NCBI GenBank assembly: GCA_029263125.1
Contig: JAJCYD010000005.1
Coordinates: 1 to 64,000 of the forward strand
Origin: Solirubrobacteraceae bacterium
Lineage (GTDB): Bacteria; Actinomycetota; Thermoleophilia; Solirubrobacterales; Solirubrobacteraceae
Direction of reading: 5' to 3'
DNA: 64,000 nucleotides
A model generated the notes under the pieces. The model saw nothing but the letters and a program-made list of their open reading frames with translations. It did no database searches and had not been told where the DNA came from. The position numbers and the translations under genes are program-made. Every line of letters starts with the position of its first letter. The first letter of the stretch is position 1. Shown piece after piece: positions 31,439 to 43,655 of the stretch.

Positions 31439-31609
31439 TCAGCCCAGCGCGAGGTAGTACACCAAGGCGCCGAGCAGCGACGCGGCCAGCACCCAGAGTC
31501 CCTCGTCGCGCTCGCCCTCGGCGAAGCGCGTGATCGCGACGATCACGCCGGCCAGCGGCAGCAGCGCCGCGAGGACGTAGATGAAGCTTCCGCGAAGGCC
31601 GTCGAGCAT
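31439..31609 (-). CDS. Small two-span membrane protein
   Basis: 56 residues from ATG 31609. Two hydrophobic segments (FIYVLAALLPLAGVIVAITRF and VLAASLLGALVYYLAL) are joined by a charged loop (AEGERDEG). No family recognised. It converges on the MmpL gene with an 11-base gap and lies past the end of the ATP synthase operon. Confidence 0.6.
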   Translation of the reverse strand: MLDGLRGSFIYVLAALLPLAGVIVAITRFAEGERDEGLWVLAASLLGALVYYLALG

Positions 31610-31643
31610 GGCGTGCAGGCTCGCACATTCGCGGGCGTGAACG

Positions 31644-31785
31644 TCACGCACGCGCGAACAGCTCCTCGACGAAGTCGCGCCGCCGGTTGGAGGCGGTCTC
31701 CGAACACCGCCTCGGCGAGCGCCAGCACCTCCGCTGATGTGCTGCGCCCGAGCTCACGAGCGAGCAGGGGCCACAGTGGGTCGCC
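31644..31785 (-). pseudogene. Possible frameshifted small ORF after atpC
   Basis: On the minus strand, one frame reads DPLWPLLARELGRSTSAEVL then ALAEAVFG. A neighbouring frame then takes over as ETASNRRRDFVEELFARA and a stop at 31644-31646. Both pieces have protein-like helices and the switch lies near 31705. There is no start codon in the first frame outside atpC. It may be a broken remnant or a sequencing indel. Confidence 0.3.
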
Positions 31786-32198
31786 TACGCGCCTTCTGCG
31801 ATCTCCAGGAACGCCTCCCAGCGGCGCTTGTCGCGGCCGGCGCGGCGCTGCTGCTCGGTGTTCTCCTCCGCCGCCGCGTAGTCGTCCTCGGCCTTGCGCA
31901 GCTTCTCCTTGAGGTCGGCGACGTCGAGGTCGCCGGGCGTCTGAGCCTCCTCGACGAGCACGAGCACGCCGTCCTCGGAGACCTGCACGTACCCCTCGCC
32001 CTGGGCGAAGCGCACGATGTCGGACTCCGACTTGTACAGCCGCAGCTCGGTCGGGACGACCCGGCCGAGCAGCGGCTGATGACGCGCCATGATGCCGATC
32101 GAGCCGATCTCGGTGCGCGTCGAGACCATCCCGACCTCGTCGTCGAAGACCAGCCCCTCGGGCGTCAGGACCTCGACGCGAAACGGCGTGCGAGCCAC
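31785..32198 (-). CDS. atpC: ATP synthase epsilon subunit
   Basis: 137 residues. The N-terminal beta-barrel (FRVEVLTPEGLVFDDEVGMV, IGIMARHQPLLGRV, ALGEGYVQV-like AQGEGYVQVSEDGV) is followed by two helices. Epsilon forms the rotor foot with gamma and can inhibit ATP hydrolysis. Last gene of the operon, three bases after atpD. Confidence 0.95.
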   Translation of the reverse strand: MARTPFRVEVLTPEGLVFDDEVGMVSTRTEIGSIGIMARHQPLLGRVVPTELRLYKSESDIVRFAQGEGYVQVSEDGVLVLVEEAQTPGDLDVADLKEKLRKAEDDYAAAEENTEQQRRAGRDKRRWEAFLEIAEGA

Positions 32199-32201
32199 GA
32201 C

Positions 32202-36195
<3,994 letters not shown>

Positions 36196-36234
36196 GGAGG
36201 TCGTGTCAGCTCCTTGGTGCTCGGGTGCCTTGGG

Positions 36235-36768
36235 TCAGGCGCCGCGGGCGACGTGCTTTCTCAGGTTGTCGAGTCGGTTGCGGATCGAGCCGTCGAGGAT
36301 CGAGTTGCCCACGCGCAGGACGATCCCGCCGAGAATGTCGGGGTTAACGTCCGCCGTGAGCTCGATCCGCTGGCCGGTGTCCTTGGCAATGCGGTCGCCG
36401 ATCTGCTTGACGATCGCGTCGTCGAGCGTCGTGGCCGTCGAGATCTGGACCGGAAGAACCTTGTTCTCCTTCTCCCAGAGCCCGTCGTAGTAGCGCCGGA
36501 TGCGGAACACCGCCGGCATGCGGTGCTTCTCGATCAGCAGCTCGAGGAAGTTGATCAGCGTCGGGTCCGCGTCCTGGACGGTCTTCGTGAGGCCGTCCTT
36601 CTTCTCGGGCGTCGAGAAGTACGGCGAGAAGAAGAAGATCGCCAGGTCGCGGTTGTCCTGCAGCGCGTCGGCGAACTGCGCGAGCTGCTCGCGAATCTCG
36701 TCGAGCTTTTCGTGCTCTTGAGCGACGGCGAACAGCGACCGGCCGTAGACCTCGGCGATCTCTTCCAT
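36235..36768 (-). CDS. atpH: ATP synthase delta subunit
   Basis: 177 residues of the OSCP/delta type: N-terminal helical bundle (VYGRSLFAVAQEHEKLDEI) and C-terminal segment VNPDILGGIVLRVGNSILDGSIRNRL. It joins the peripheral stalk b subunit to the top of F1. It is a separate gene, not fused to b as in mycobacteria. Confidence 0.95.
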   Translation of the reverse strand: MEEIAEVYGRSLFAVAQEHEKLDEIREQLAQFADALQDNRDLAIFFFSPYFSTPEKKDGLTKTVQDADPTLINFLELLIEKHRMPAVFRIRRYYDGLWEKENKVLPVQISTATTLDDAIVKQIGDRIAKDTGQRIELTADVNPDILGGIVLRVGNSILDGSIRNRLDNLRKHVARGA

Positions 36769-36772
36769 CAGA

Positions 36773-37363
36773 TCAGCTCCGCTCGCCCGCCAGCGCGGAG
36801 AAGTCCAGCTCGCTGAGCGCCTCTTCGACGAGCTTGCGCTGATCGGCGTCGTCGAGCGTCTTGCGCGTGACCTTCTCGGTCGCGAGGATCGTCAGGTCGG
36901 CGACCTCGTTGCGGATGTCCTGGATCGCGCGGCGCGTCTCGGCCTGGATCTCGCGCTTTGACTGCTCGAGCATCTCCTCGCGCTTGGCCTTGCCCTCGGT
37001 GATCGCCGCCGCCTCGGAGGCGTCGGCCGCCTTGCGTGCGCGGGTGAGGATCTCGTCGGCCTGCTCGCGTGCCGCCGACAGGCGCTCGCGATACTCGCCG
37101 AGCAGCTCGTCGGCCTCCACGCGCGTGCGTTCGGCCGCGTCGATCGACTCGTCGATCGCGTGCTGGCGCTTGTCGATCGCCTCCTGGATGCGCGGGAACA
37201 CGGCCTTGCGCAGGACGTAGAGCGCGACGCCGAAGACGAGCAGCGTCCAGATCATCAGCCCGACGTCGGGCGAGACGAGGAACGACCCGCCCTCATCCGC
37301 GGCGGCCTCGCCGCCCTCGGCGGCCGCGAGCGGCAGTGCGTTGATCAGGCTGACGACGTCCAT
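36773..37363 (-). CDS. atpF: ATP synthase b subunit
   Basis: 196 residues. An Ala/Glu/Gly-rich start leads into GGSFLVSPDVGL, one membrane span (about 30-50), then a long charged coiled coil that forms the peripheral stalk. Four bases separate it from atpH. The pre-span segment is shared with the small membrane protein at 17938-18213. Confidence 0.95.
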   Translation of the reverse strand: MDVVSLINALPLAAAEGGEAAADEGGSFLVSPDVGLMIWTLLVFGVALYVLRKAVFPRIQEAIDKRQHAIDESIDAAERTRVEADELLGEYRERLSAAREQADEILTRARKAADASEAAAITEGKAKREEMLEQSKREIQAETRRAIQDIRNEVADLTILATEKVTRKTLDDADQRKLVEEALSELDFSALAGERS

Positions 37364-37369
37364 CGCGGC

Positions 37370-37648
37370 CTAGAGGAAGAAGGCGATGAGGCCGCCGACG
37401 AGGCCGTAGAAGAAGCACGCCTCGGTGAGCGCGAATCCGAGCCACTGGATCGAGGCGATCTCGTCCTTCATCTCCGGCTGGCGGGTGACCGACTCGATGA
37501 CCTTGCCGAACAGCATGCCGATGCCGGCGCCGGCACCCGCTGCGCCGCCGCCCGCGCCGACGCCGAGCGCGATCGCGCGGCCGGCCTTCTGGCCGTACAG
37601 GTCCGGCGTCTGCGCCGCCTGCGCGACGATTTCAGTAACGATGCCCAT
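37370..37648 (-). CDS. atpE: ATP synthase c subunit
   Basis: 92 residues, two helices with a polar loop (RQPE at 56-59). Helix 1 has the Gly/Ala packing motif (GVGAGGGAAGAGAGIG). Helix 2 carries the ion-binding Glu76 in GFALTEACFFYGL. A clear SD (AAGGAG) precedes the ATG. It forms the rotating ring; proton use is likely, since no clear sodium-ligand set is seen. Confidence 0.97.
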   Translation of the reverse strand: MGIVTEIVAQAAQTPDLYGQKAGRAIALGVGAGGGAAGAGAGIGMLFGKVIESVTRQPEMKDEIASIQWLGFALTEACFFYGLVGGLIAFFL

Positions 37649-37667
37649 GATTGCGTTGAAGCTCCTT

Positions 37668-38564
37668 CTAGTGGGAGTGGGAGACGGCGCTACCCAGGTA
37701 GATGCACGTCAGGATGGCGAAGATGAATGCCTGAAGACCGGCGATCAGGACCACCTCGAAGATGAAGATCGCGATTCCGGCAGGCAGCGTGAACCAGGCG
37801 AGGACCTCCAGGCCGAGCAACACCGCCAGGCCGCCGGACATGAACTGGATCAGCATGTGCCCCGCGAGGATATTCGCGAACAACCGGACGGTCAGCGAGA
37901 TCAGGCGCAGAAAGTTCGACAGCAGCTCCAGCGGGAAGATCATGATGAGGATCGGTCCACTCAGACCGGGCGGGATCATGCTCTTCGTGTAGCCCCACAT
38001 GCCCTTGGCGCGGACACCTTCGACGTTGTAGGAGATGAACACGATGAGTGCGAGGACGAGCGGAACCGAGACGTTCGCGGTGGCGGCGTAGATCTGAAAC
38101 GAGGGAAGCATCGTCCCGAAGATCTCGACCTTGTGCTCGGTGTTGACCGGCAGCGGCAGGTAGCCGATGAGGTTGGAGACCCAGATGAAGACGAACAGCG
38201 TGAAGACGAGCGGGAACCACTTCTTGGCCATCGCGTCGTCCATGTTGTCGCGCACGATCTTGTCGCGCATGCCGGTATAGGCCCACTCGACGGCGGTCTG
38301 GACGCGGTTCGGCCGCGCCTGCATGCGCTTGGCGACCCAGACCGTCAGCCCCAGCGTCAGGAACATGGCGATGAAGAGGTAGAGCACGCCCTTGTTGAGG
38401 TCCATCGGACCAGGCAGGTTCAGCCATGGGTCCAGCTTGAACTCGTTCTGCGGGCTGAACGCGTTGTTGTCGTTGCGCGTGGCGCCGAAGATCGCGACGA
38501 TCGCGACCATGCCCGTGATGTAGACGCCGAGGATGCCGAAGGTGATCTTGCGGCGCGTGCTCAA
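37668..38564 (-). CDS. atpB: ATP synthase a subunit
   Basis: 298 residues if it starts at TTG 38564, which overlaps the upstream stop (TTGA). Five to six membrane spans. The essential Arg is in FLRLISLTVRLFANILAGHM and the FIFEVVLIAGLQAFIFAIL segment forms the last proton half-channel helix. The TTG start is chosen because no ATG or GTG lies between the frame limit and the first span; start confidence is moderate. Confidence 0.93.
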   Translation of the reverse strand: MSTRRKITFGILGVYITGMVAIVAIFGATRNDNNAFSPQNEFKLDPWLNLPGPMDLNKGVLYLFIAMFLTLGLTVWVAKRMQARPNRVQTAVEWAYTGMRDKIVRDNMDDAMAKKWFPLVFTLFVFIWVSNLIGYLPLPVNTEHKVEIFGTMLPSFQIYAATANVSVPLVLALIVFISYNVEGVRAKGMWGYTKSMIPPGLSGPILIMIFPLELLSNFLRLISLTVRLFANILAGHMLIQFMSGGLAVLLGLEVLAWFTLPAGIAIFIFEVVLIAGLQAFIFAILTCIYLGSAVSHSH

Positions 38565-38962
38565 GAGTTCGTGCTCCGTTTCTGCGTGACGTGCATGATC
38601 GCGGCGCACGCGAAGCGCACGGAGAAGGCGCCGAAGATGACCAGCGCGGCAGTGAGACCGTCGGCGCGCGAGGCGCCGACTCCCGCGACGATGATCGCGA
38701 TGGCGAAGACCCAGACGCGGGCCATCGAGAACACCACGCTCACCGCCAGGCGACGGCGCAGGTCGCCGACATCGGCGATCCGCCGCTCGACGAGCATCGA
38801 GGCGATCCGCGCGAGGATCCACGTCGCGCCGCCGATCGTGAACCCGAGCGCGGGTGCGCCCGACGCCAGCGCGGGACCAGCCACGATCAGGACCAGGACG
38901 ATGTCGAGGTACAGCAGGGCCACGGATCCGCGTTCAAGGCTCGCGGACGCGCTTACGGACAA
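38561..38962 (-). CDS. AtpI-like membrane protein
   Basis: Up to 133 residues with four hydrophobic segments, two pairs joined by a charged loop (VERRIADVGDLRRRLAVSVV). Its position directly before atpB with a four-base overlap is where actinobacterial atpI lies. AtpI helps c-ring assembly in some bacteria, but sequence likeness is weak here. The start may be TTG 38962 or GTG 38923; neither has a clear SD. Confidence 0.6.
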   Translation of the reverse strand: MSVSASASLERGSVALLYLDIVLVLIVAGPALASGAPALGFTIGGATWILARIASMLVERRIADVGDLRRRLAVSVVFSMARVWVFAIAIIVAGVGASRADGLTAALVIFGAFSVRFACAAIMHVTQKRSTNS

Positions 38963-39363
38963 CGACGGTCCCGAAGTTCGGGTTGGCGCGCGGGTCTCAG
39001 AGGCTCGGGCATGAAGAGGGGCGCAACCCTACACATCGGCGCGCGCGCGAGGCAGCGCGGACGGCGGGGCAGGGCGGCCTGGCCGCACGATAGCCGAAGT
39101 GCGGACTTTGTAACAACTTAGTGACAGCCGGTACGACCCGCTGGCGCCGGCGTGCCAGCGCGGGAGCGGGCCCGGCGCGAGAGCCGCAGTCGCCGCGCTT
39201 GGGCGGGGTTCGCATGACATATGTGCACAACGCGCCCACCGCGGGAGTTGGGCCAGCGAACCCACGAGCATGGGCGGGTTGTGATCGGCAGGCATGCAGA
39301 ACCCGCCCAGCGTCATGGTTCTTCAGTTGGCGCGAAGCCGACCCGCGGGCGTAGCATCGTCAC
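38963..39363. other. Divergent intergenic region before atp operon and CDF gene
   Basis: A 0.4 kb gap between the first gene of the atp operon (leftward) and the CDF gene (rightward). It must hold promoters for both but no consensus elements stand out. Its right half is repeat cluster C. Confidence 0.6.
39200..39309 (-). repeat. Palindromic repeat cluster C (2 x 39 bp)
   Basis: Units at 39200-39238 and 39271-39309, 71 bp start to start. Arms are TGGGCGGGGTTCGCATGACA in the first and TGGGCGGGTT with GAACCCGCCCA in the second. A short extra hairpin-like piece (TTGGGCCAGCGAACCCA) lies in the 32-bp spacer. The orientation is that of clusters B and D. Confidence 0.85.
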
Positions 39364-40308
39364 ATGACCGCGGCGCACGCCCACGACCACGCCGAGCATG
39401 CCCACGCGCACGCCCCGTCGGCCGACGCCGACCGCCGCTGGCTGACCGTCGCGCTGGCGCTGATCGCCGGCTTCGTGGGCGTCGAGATCGTCGCCGGCCT
39501 GCTGGCGGGCTCGCTGGCGCTGCTGTCCGATGCCGCGCACATGCTCACCGATGCGGCCTCGATCGCCCTCGCGCTGCTCGCCGCGCGGTTCGCCGCCAGG
39601 CCCGCAGCGGGCGCGTTCACGTTCGGATTCGGGCGCGCGGAGATCCTGTCGGCGCAGATCAACGGCGTCGCGCTGTTCGTGCTCGCCGGCGTCATCACCT
39701 TCGAGGGGGTGCGGCGTCTGGGCTCTCCTGCGGACGTCGACGGGTCGATCGTGATCGTCGTCGGCGCCGTCGGCGCGCTCGTGAACGTCGCGGCGTTCTG
39801 GGCGCTGTCGCGCTCGGAGCGCCAGAGCCTGAACGTCGCGGGAGCCCGTGCGCACGTGCTCGCCGACCTCTACGGCTCCTTCGCGGCGATCGGCGCAGGT
39901 CTCGTGATCGCCTCGGGCGGGCCGGCGCGCGTCGACACGATCGCCGCGCTCACGGTCGCGGCGCTGATGGTGCGCTCCGGCTGGTCGCTGCTTCGCGCGT
40001 CGACCAGGGTGCTGCTGGAGGCCGCGCCGTCGGGGATCGACCCCGACGAGGTCGGCAACGCCCTCGCCTCCCACAAGGGCGTGGTGGAGATCCACGACCT
40101 GCACGTCTGGGAGGTCACCTCCGGATTCCCCGCTCTGGCCGCACATGTCGTCGTCGACGCCGATGCCGACTGCCACGGCTGCCGCCGCGAGCTGCAGTCG
40201 CTGCTGCGCGAGCGCTTCGGGATACGTCACACGACGCTGCAGGTCGATCACGAGTCCTGGCAGCAGCTCGTCGAGATCCAACCGCTGGCCCCCAGCACGC
40301 GCGATTGA
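39364..40308 (+). CDS. Cation diffusion facilitator (CzcD-like)
   Basis: 314 residues. A histidine-rich N-terminus (AHAHDHAEHAHAHAP) probably binds zinc. Six membrane spans carry the paired HxxxD metal sites, HMLTDAASIAL in span 2 and HVLADLYGSF in span 5. A C-terminal ferredoxin-like cytoplasmic domain (VVEIHDLHVWEVTSGFPAL, CHGCRREL) follows. Exports Zn2+ or similar ions in exchange for protons. Confidence 0.92.
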   Translation: MTAAHAHDHAEHAHAHAPSADADRRWLTVALALIAGFVGVEIVAGLLAGSLALLSDAAHMLTDAASIALALLAARFAARPAAGAFTFGFGRAEILSAQINGVALFVLAGVITFEGVRRLGSPADVDGSIVIVVGAVGALVNVAAFWALSRSERQSLNVAGARAHVLADLYGSFAAIGAGLVIASGGPARVDTIAALTVAALMVRSGWSLLRASTRVLLEAAPSGIDPDEVGNALASHKGVVEIHDLHVWEVTSGFPALAAHVVVDADADCHGCRRELQSLLRERFGIRHTTLQVDHESWQQLVEIQPLAPSTRD

Positions 40309-40345
40309 GCCGAACGTGTCGCCGCGCCCGTAACCACGCACGACC

Positions 40346-40870
40346 ATGCCCGGCTGGCCTCCACGCTGCGAGCTCGTCGTCTATCCCGCCGCGAGCCTTC
40401 CGCGCTCGATTCCGCATCCCGACGCGTCGGTCACGCGGGCGCTCACGCGCGACGGCGTGCCGAAGGCCTGGTTCTATGCCGGCTACGCGGCGTCGCGCGA
40501 GCTGCGCGCCGTCGACGTCCCGCCGCTCGGCCGGCTGATCCGCTTCGCGAGCTCGGGGCTCGGCGCGAGCATCCTCGTCGAACCGGCGCTCGGCGAGGTG
40601 CTGTTCCTCGTCACCGTCCGCGGCGCCGTGCCGGCGTTCGTGAACTCCTCGCTGGCGCAGTTCACCGAGACCGTCCGCACGGTCGTCGACCGGTACCCGT
40701 ACTACTCGATGGCCTCCAGCCCGCATGAGGTCGGCGCGGCCGCGACCGAGGTCGCCGCGATCGTCGAGGCGATCGACCCGCCCGCGCTGGCGCCGCAGCT
40801 CTACTGGACGACGTTCGTGGAGGACATGCGCGCCGGGGCGTTCCCGTCGGAGGTGCTGGCCCCCGACTGA
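40346..40870 (+). CDS. SUKH-4-like immunity protein
   Basis: 174 residues. GRLIRFASSGLGASILVEPA, then AVPAFVNSSLAQFTETVRTV, and the tail IDPPALAPQLYWTTFVEDMR follow the pattern of SUKH-4 family proteins, which neutralise nuclease or deaminase toxins of polymorphic toxin systems. No toxin or secretion gene is beside it, so if real it is an orphan immunity gene, or the family has another role here. Assignment is by motif memory only. Confidence 0.55.
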   Translation: MPGWPPRCELVVYPAASLPRSIPHPDASVTRALTRDGVPKAWFYAGYAASRELRAVDVPPLGRLIRFASSGLGASILVEPALGEVLFLVTVRGAVPAFVNSSLAQFTETVRTVVDRYPYYSMASSPHEVGAAATEVAAIVEAIDPPALAPQLYWTTFVEDMRAGAFPSEVLAPD

Positions 40871-40873
40871 CCG

Positions 40874-42661
40874 CTACAGCGCCGAGGACCCGATGACCTC
40901 CTGCCACCACGCGCGCTCGGCATCTGCCGATGCCAGCCGCAGGCGCCTGCGCGCGTGCCACTGAATCTGCTCGCGGCTGCCGACCATCACATGCGGCCCG
41001 GTGACGGCGTAGCGGCCGTCCGACAGCACGACGAGCGCGCCCGGCACGTCCCAGCGCGTACCCAGCCGCTCGATGACCTCCAGATCGAGCACCTCGTCGG
41101 GAGCGTCGGGATCGCCGTCGCTCTCCATCCAGGGGCGCGACGTGAAGATCGGCGCGCCCGTAGCCCGCAACGAGCGCTCCGGGCGCGGCGCCGGACCGAC
41201 AGGCCCGATGCGCCAGCGCTCGCGGGCGTCCTCGAGCGCCTCCATCGCCGTCTGGCGAACGAGGACGTACAGGCGATCGCCGGCCTCCAGGCGCGTCGAG
41301 CCGCGTGGAGGCAGCGCCTCGTCGTTGCGCACGAGCACGTTGACGAGCGCCTCGCGCGGCAGGCCCAGGTCGCGCACGCGCACGCCGATCGCCGCGTCGC
41401 CCTCGACGAGCGGCACCTCGACGACGTCGGCCCCGAGCTGGCGGATCGAGCCGACCTCCACGAGCTGGCTGCGCAGCGCGGGCTCGGTCGTCAGCGCGCC
41501 GAAGCGCTCGGCGACCAGGGTGAACGTCGAGCCCTGAAGCAGCGTCGACACGAGCACGACGAAGAACGCGATGTTGAAGAGCGTGATCGCTCCGTCGATC
41601 CCCTCGATGATCGGAAACAGCGCGAGCACGACGGGCACCGCGCCGCGCAATCCCGCCCACCCGAGCACGATCCGCTCGGAGGTGCGGATCGGCGCGAATG
41701 CCGTCGCGACCATCACCGCCAGCGGCCGCGCGACGAACACGAGCACCAGCGCGATCGCCGTGCCCTTCAGCGCGACAGGACCCAGGTCCGATGGGAAGAC
41801 GAGCAGGCCCAGCGTGAAGAACATCGTCAACTGCGCGAGCCATGCGAGGCCGTCATGGAAGGCCGCCACGGTCTGGCGGGCGGGCAGCGCCGCCGACCCC
41901 AGCGACAGGCCCGCCAGATAGGAGGCCATGAAGCCCGACCCCTGCAGCGTGTCCGCCGAGCCGAAGGCGATCGCCACGACGGCCAGCGACGCGACGGGAT
42001 ACAGCCCGCCGGTCGCGAGGTTCGCCCGGCGAAAGGCCTGCACCGCCAGCCAGCCGACGACCCCGCCGACGATGGCGCCGATGCCGATCTGCTGCACGAA
42101 CAGGCCGGCCATGTCCAGCAGGCCGAAGTCCGGCAGCCTGATCCACTCGATGAAGCCGAGCACGAGCAGGATCGCCACCGGATCGTTCATGCCGGCCTCG
42201 CCCTCCAGCGAGCGCGCAAGGCGGCGCTTGAGCGTCGATCCGCGCAGCAGCGCGAAGATCGCGGCGCCGTCGGTCGCGGACACGATCGACCCCATCAGCA
42301 TGCCCTGCAGCAGCGTCAGGTCCAGCAGCCAGTGTGCCGCCAGCCCGGTGATGACCGCCGTTATCATCGTCCCGACGACCGCGAGGCTGAGGGCCGATCC
42401 GAGCACCGGGCGGATCTCTGGCACGCCCGCGGCGAGGCCGCCCTCGAAGAGGATCAGCGCCAGCGCGATGACCCCGATCGTCCGCGCCAGCTCGTAGTTG
42501 TCGAAGGCGATCAGGCTCAGCGCGTCGGAGCCGAGCGCCATCCCGACGCCGAGGAACAGGACCAGACCGGGGATGCGCAGGCGCCCGGCTGCGAGCGAGG
42601 CCACGAGGCCAAGCGCGAGCAGTCCGCCCGCGACCAGGATGAAGAGTCCCTCGCGCGCCAT
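40874..42661 (-). CDS. CPA1-type K+/H+ antiporter with RCK_C domain (CvrA/NhaP2-like)
   Basis: 595 residues. About twelve membrane spans occupy the first 390 residues, with the antiporter motif EGEAGMNDPVAILLVLGF carrying the paired Asn-Asp. VGSIRQLGADVVEVPLVEGD begins a TrkA_C/RCK_C domain (VNVLVRNDEALPPRGSTRLEAGD). A further 130-residue cytoplasmic tail ends the protein. It would exchange K+ or Na+ for H+ and may respond to nucleotide ligands. Confidence 0.9.
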   Translation of the reverse strand: MAREGLFILVAGGLLALGLVASLAAGRLRIPGLVLFLGVGMALGSDALSLIAFDNYELARTIGVIALALILFEGGLAAGVPEIRPVLGSALSLAVVGTMITAVITGLAAHWLLDLTLLQGMLMGSIVSATDGAAIFALLRGSTLKRRLARSLEGEAGMNDPVAILLVLGFIEWIRLPDFGLLDMAGLFVQQIGIGAIVGGVVGWLAVQAFRRANLATGGLYPVASLAVVAIAFGSADTLQGSGFMASYLAGLSLGSAALPARQTVAAFHDGLAWLAQLTMFFTLGLLVFPSDLGPVALKGTAIALVLVFVARPLAVMVATAFAPIRTSERIVLGWAGLRGAVPVVLALFPIIEGIDGAITLFNIAFFVVLVSTLLQGSTFTLVAERFGALTTEPALRSQLVEVGSIRQLGADVVEVPLVEGDAAIGVRVRDLGLPREALVNVLVRNDEALPPRGSTRLEAGDRLYVLVRQTAMEALEDARERWRIGPVGPAPRPERSLRATGAPIFTSRPWMESDGDPDAPDEVLDLEVIERLGTRWDVPGALVVLSDGRYAVTGPHVMVGSREQIQWHARRRLRLASADAERAWWQEVIGSSAL

Positions 42662-42673
42662 CGCACGATCTTG

Positions 42674-43642
42674 CTACAGCCAGCGCGCGCGCCGCAGCGC
42701 GGTGAAGAGCCCGAGGCCCACGAGCGCCATCGCCAGCAGTGCGGTCGGGTAGCCGATCCGTGAGCCCAGCTCGGGCATATGCTCGAAGTTCATCCCCCAG
42801 ATGCTGGCCATGAACGTCGGCACGGCGATGATCGCCGCCCAGCCGGAGATCTTGCGCACGACCTCGTTCTGCTGCAGGCCGATCACCGCCAGGTTGGCCT
42901 GGAAGATGCTCGCCAGCGCATCGCGCTGGACAGCGATCTCCTCGTCCACGCGGCGGACGTGGTCCTGCACGTCGCGCAGGTGGTTGCGCAGCAGCTTGGG
43001 CGTGTTCGCTCGGGTGCGCGACTCCAGGACGTCCAGCGCTCCCAGCAGCGGGCGCACGGCGCGATGGAAGTCCGCCAGCTCGTGGCGCAGGAAGTAGACG
43101 CGGCGGGTCTGGTCGCCGCCCTCGGAGAAGACGACCTCCTCGACCTCGTCGACGTCGTTCTCGATCCCCTGGACGACGGGCAGGTAGTCGTCGACGACCT
43201 TGTCCATCACCGCCCACACGGCAGCCGGCGGACCGAGCGCCAGCAGCTCGGGATGCTGCTCGAGGCGCTCGCGCGCGCCATGCAGCTCGCTGGCGGCGCC
43301 GTGGCGGATGACGATCACGTGGCGCGGCCCCGTGAACACGTGAACCTCGCCGAACTCGACCTCCTCGGTCGCGTCGATGTAGCGCGCGGTGTGCAGCACG
43401 AGGAAGAAGCCGTCCTCGTAGTCCTCGATCTTGGGTCGCTGGTGCGCCTTCATCGCGTCCTCGACCGCCAGCGGCGGCAGGGTGAAGCAGTCGGCGATCT
43501 CGCGCAGCTCGTCGTGCGTCGGATCGTGCAGGCCCAGCCAGACGAACCCGTCCTGCTCCCGCCGCCGCGCGGCCTCCTCGGGCGCCAGCGGCGCGGTGTC
43601 GCGGCGACTGCCTTCCTGGTAATGCGCGCAGTCGACGAGCAT
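42674..43642 (-). CDS. corA: CorA-family magnesium/cobalt channel
   Basis: 322 residues. A large N-terminal cytoplasmic alpha/beta funnel and long stalk helix lead to two C-terminal spans, with the signature GMNFEHMPEL between them and a basic end (RRARWL). A pentameric Mg2+ channel gated by bound Mg2+. It begins 13 bases after the glycosidase gene and runs towards the antiporter gene. Confidence 0.93.
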   Translation of the reverse strand: MLVDCAHYQEGSRRDTAPLAPEEAARRREQDGFVWLGLHDPTHDELREIADCFTLPPLAVEDAMKAHQRPKIEDYEDGFFLVLHTARYIDATEEVEFGEVHVFTGPRHVIVIRHGAASELHGARERLEQHPELLALGPPAAVWAVMDKVVDDYLPVVQGIENDVDEVEEVVFSEGGDQTRRVYFLRHELADFHRAVRPLLGALDVLESRTRANTPKLLRNHLRDVQDHVRRVDEEIAVQRDALASIFQANLAVIGLQQNEVVRKISGWAAIIAVPTFMASIWGMNFEHMPELGSRIGYPTALLAMALVGLGLFTALRRARWL

Positions 43643-43655
43643 TGCGGCGGGCGCC

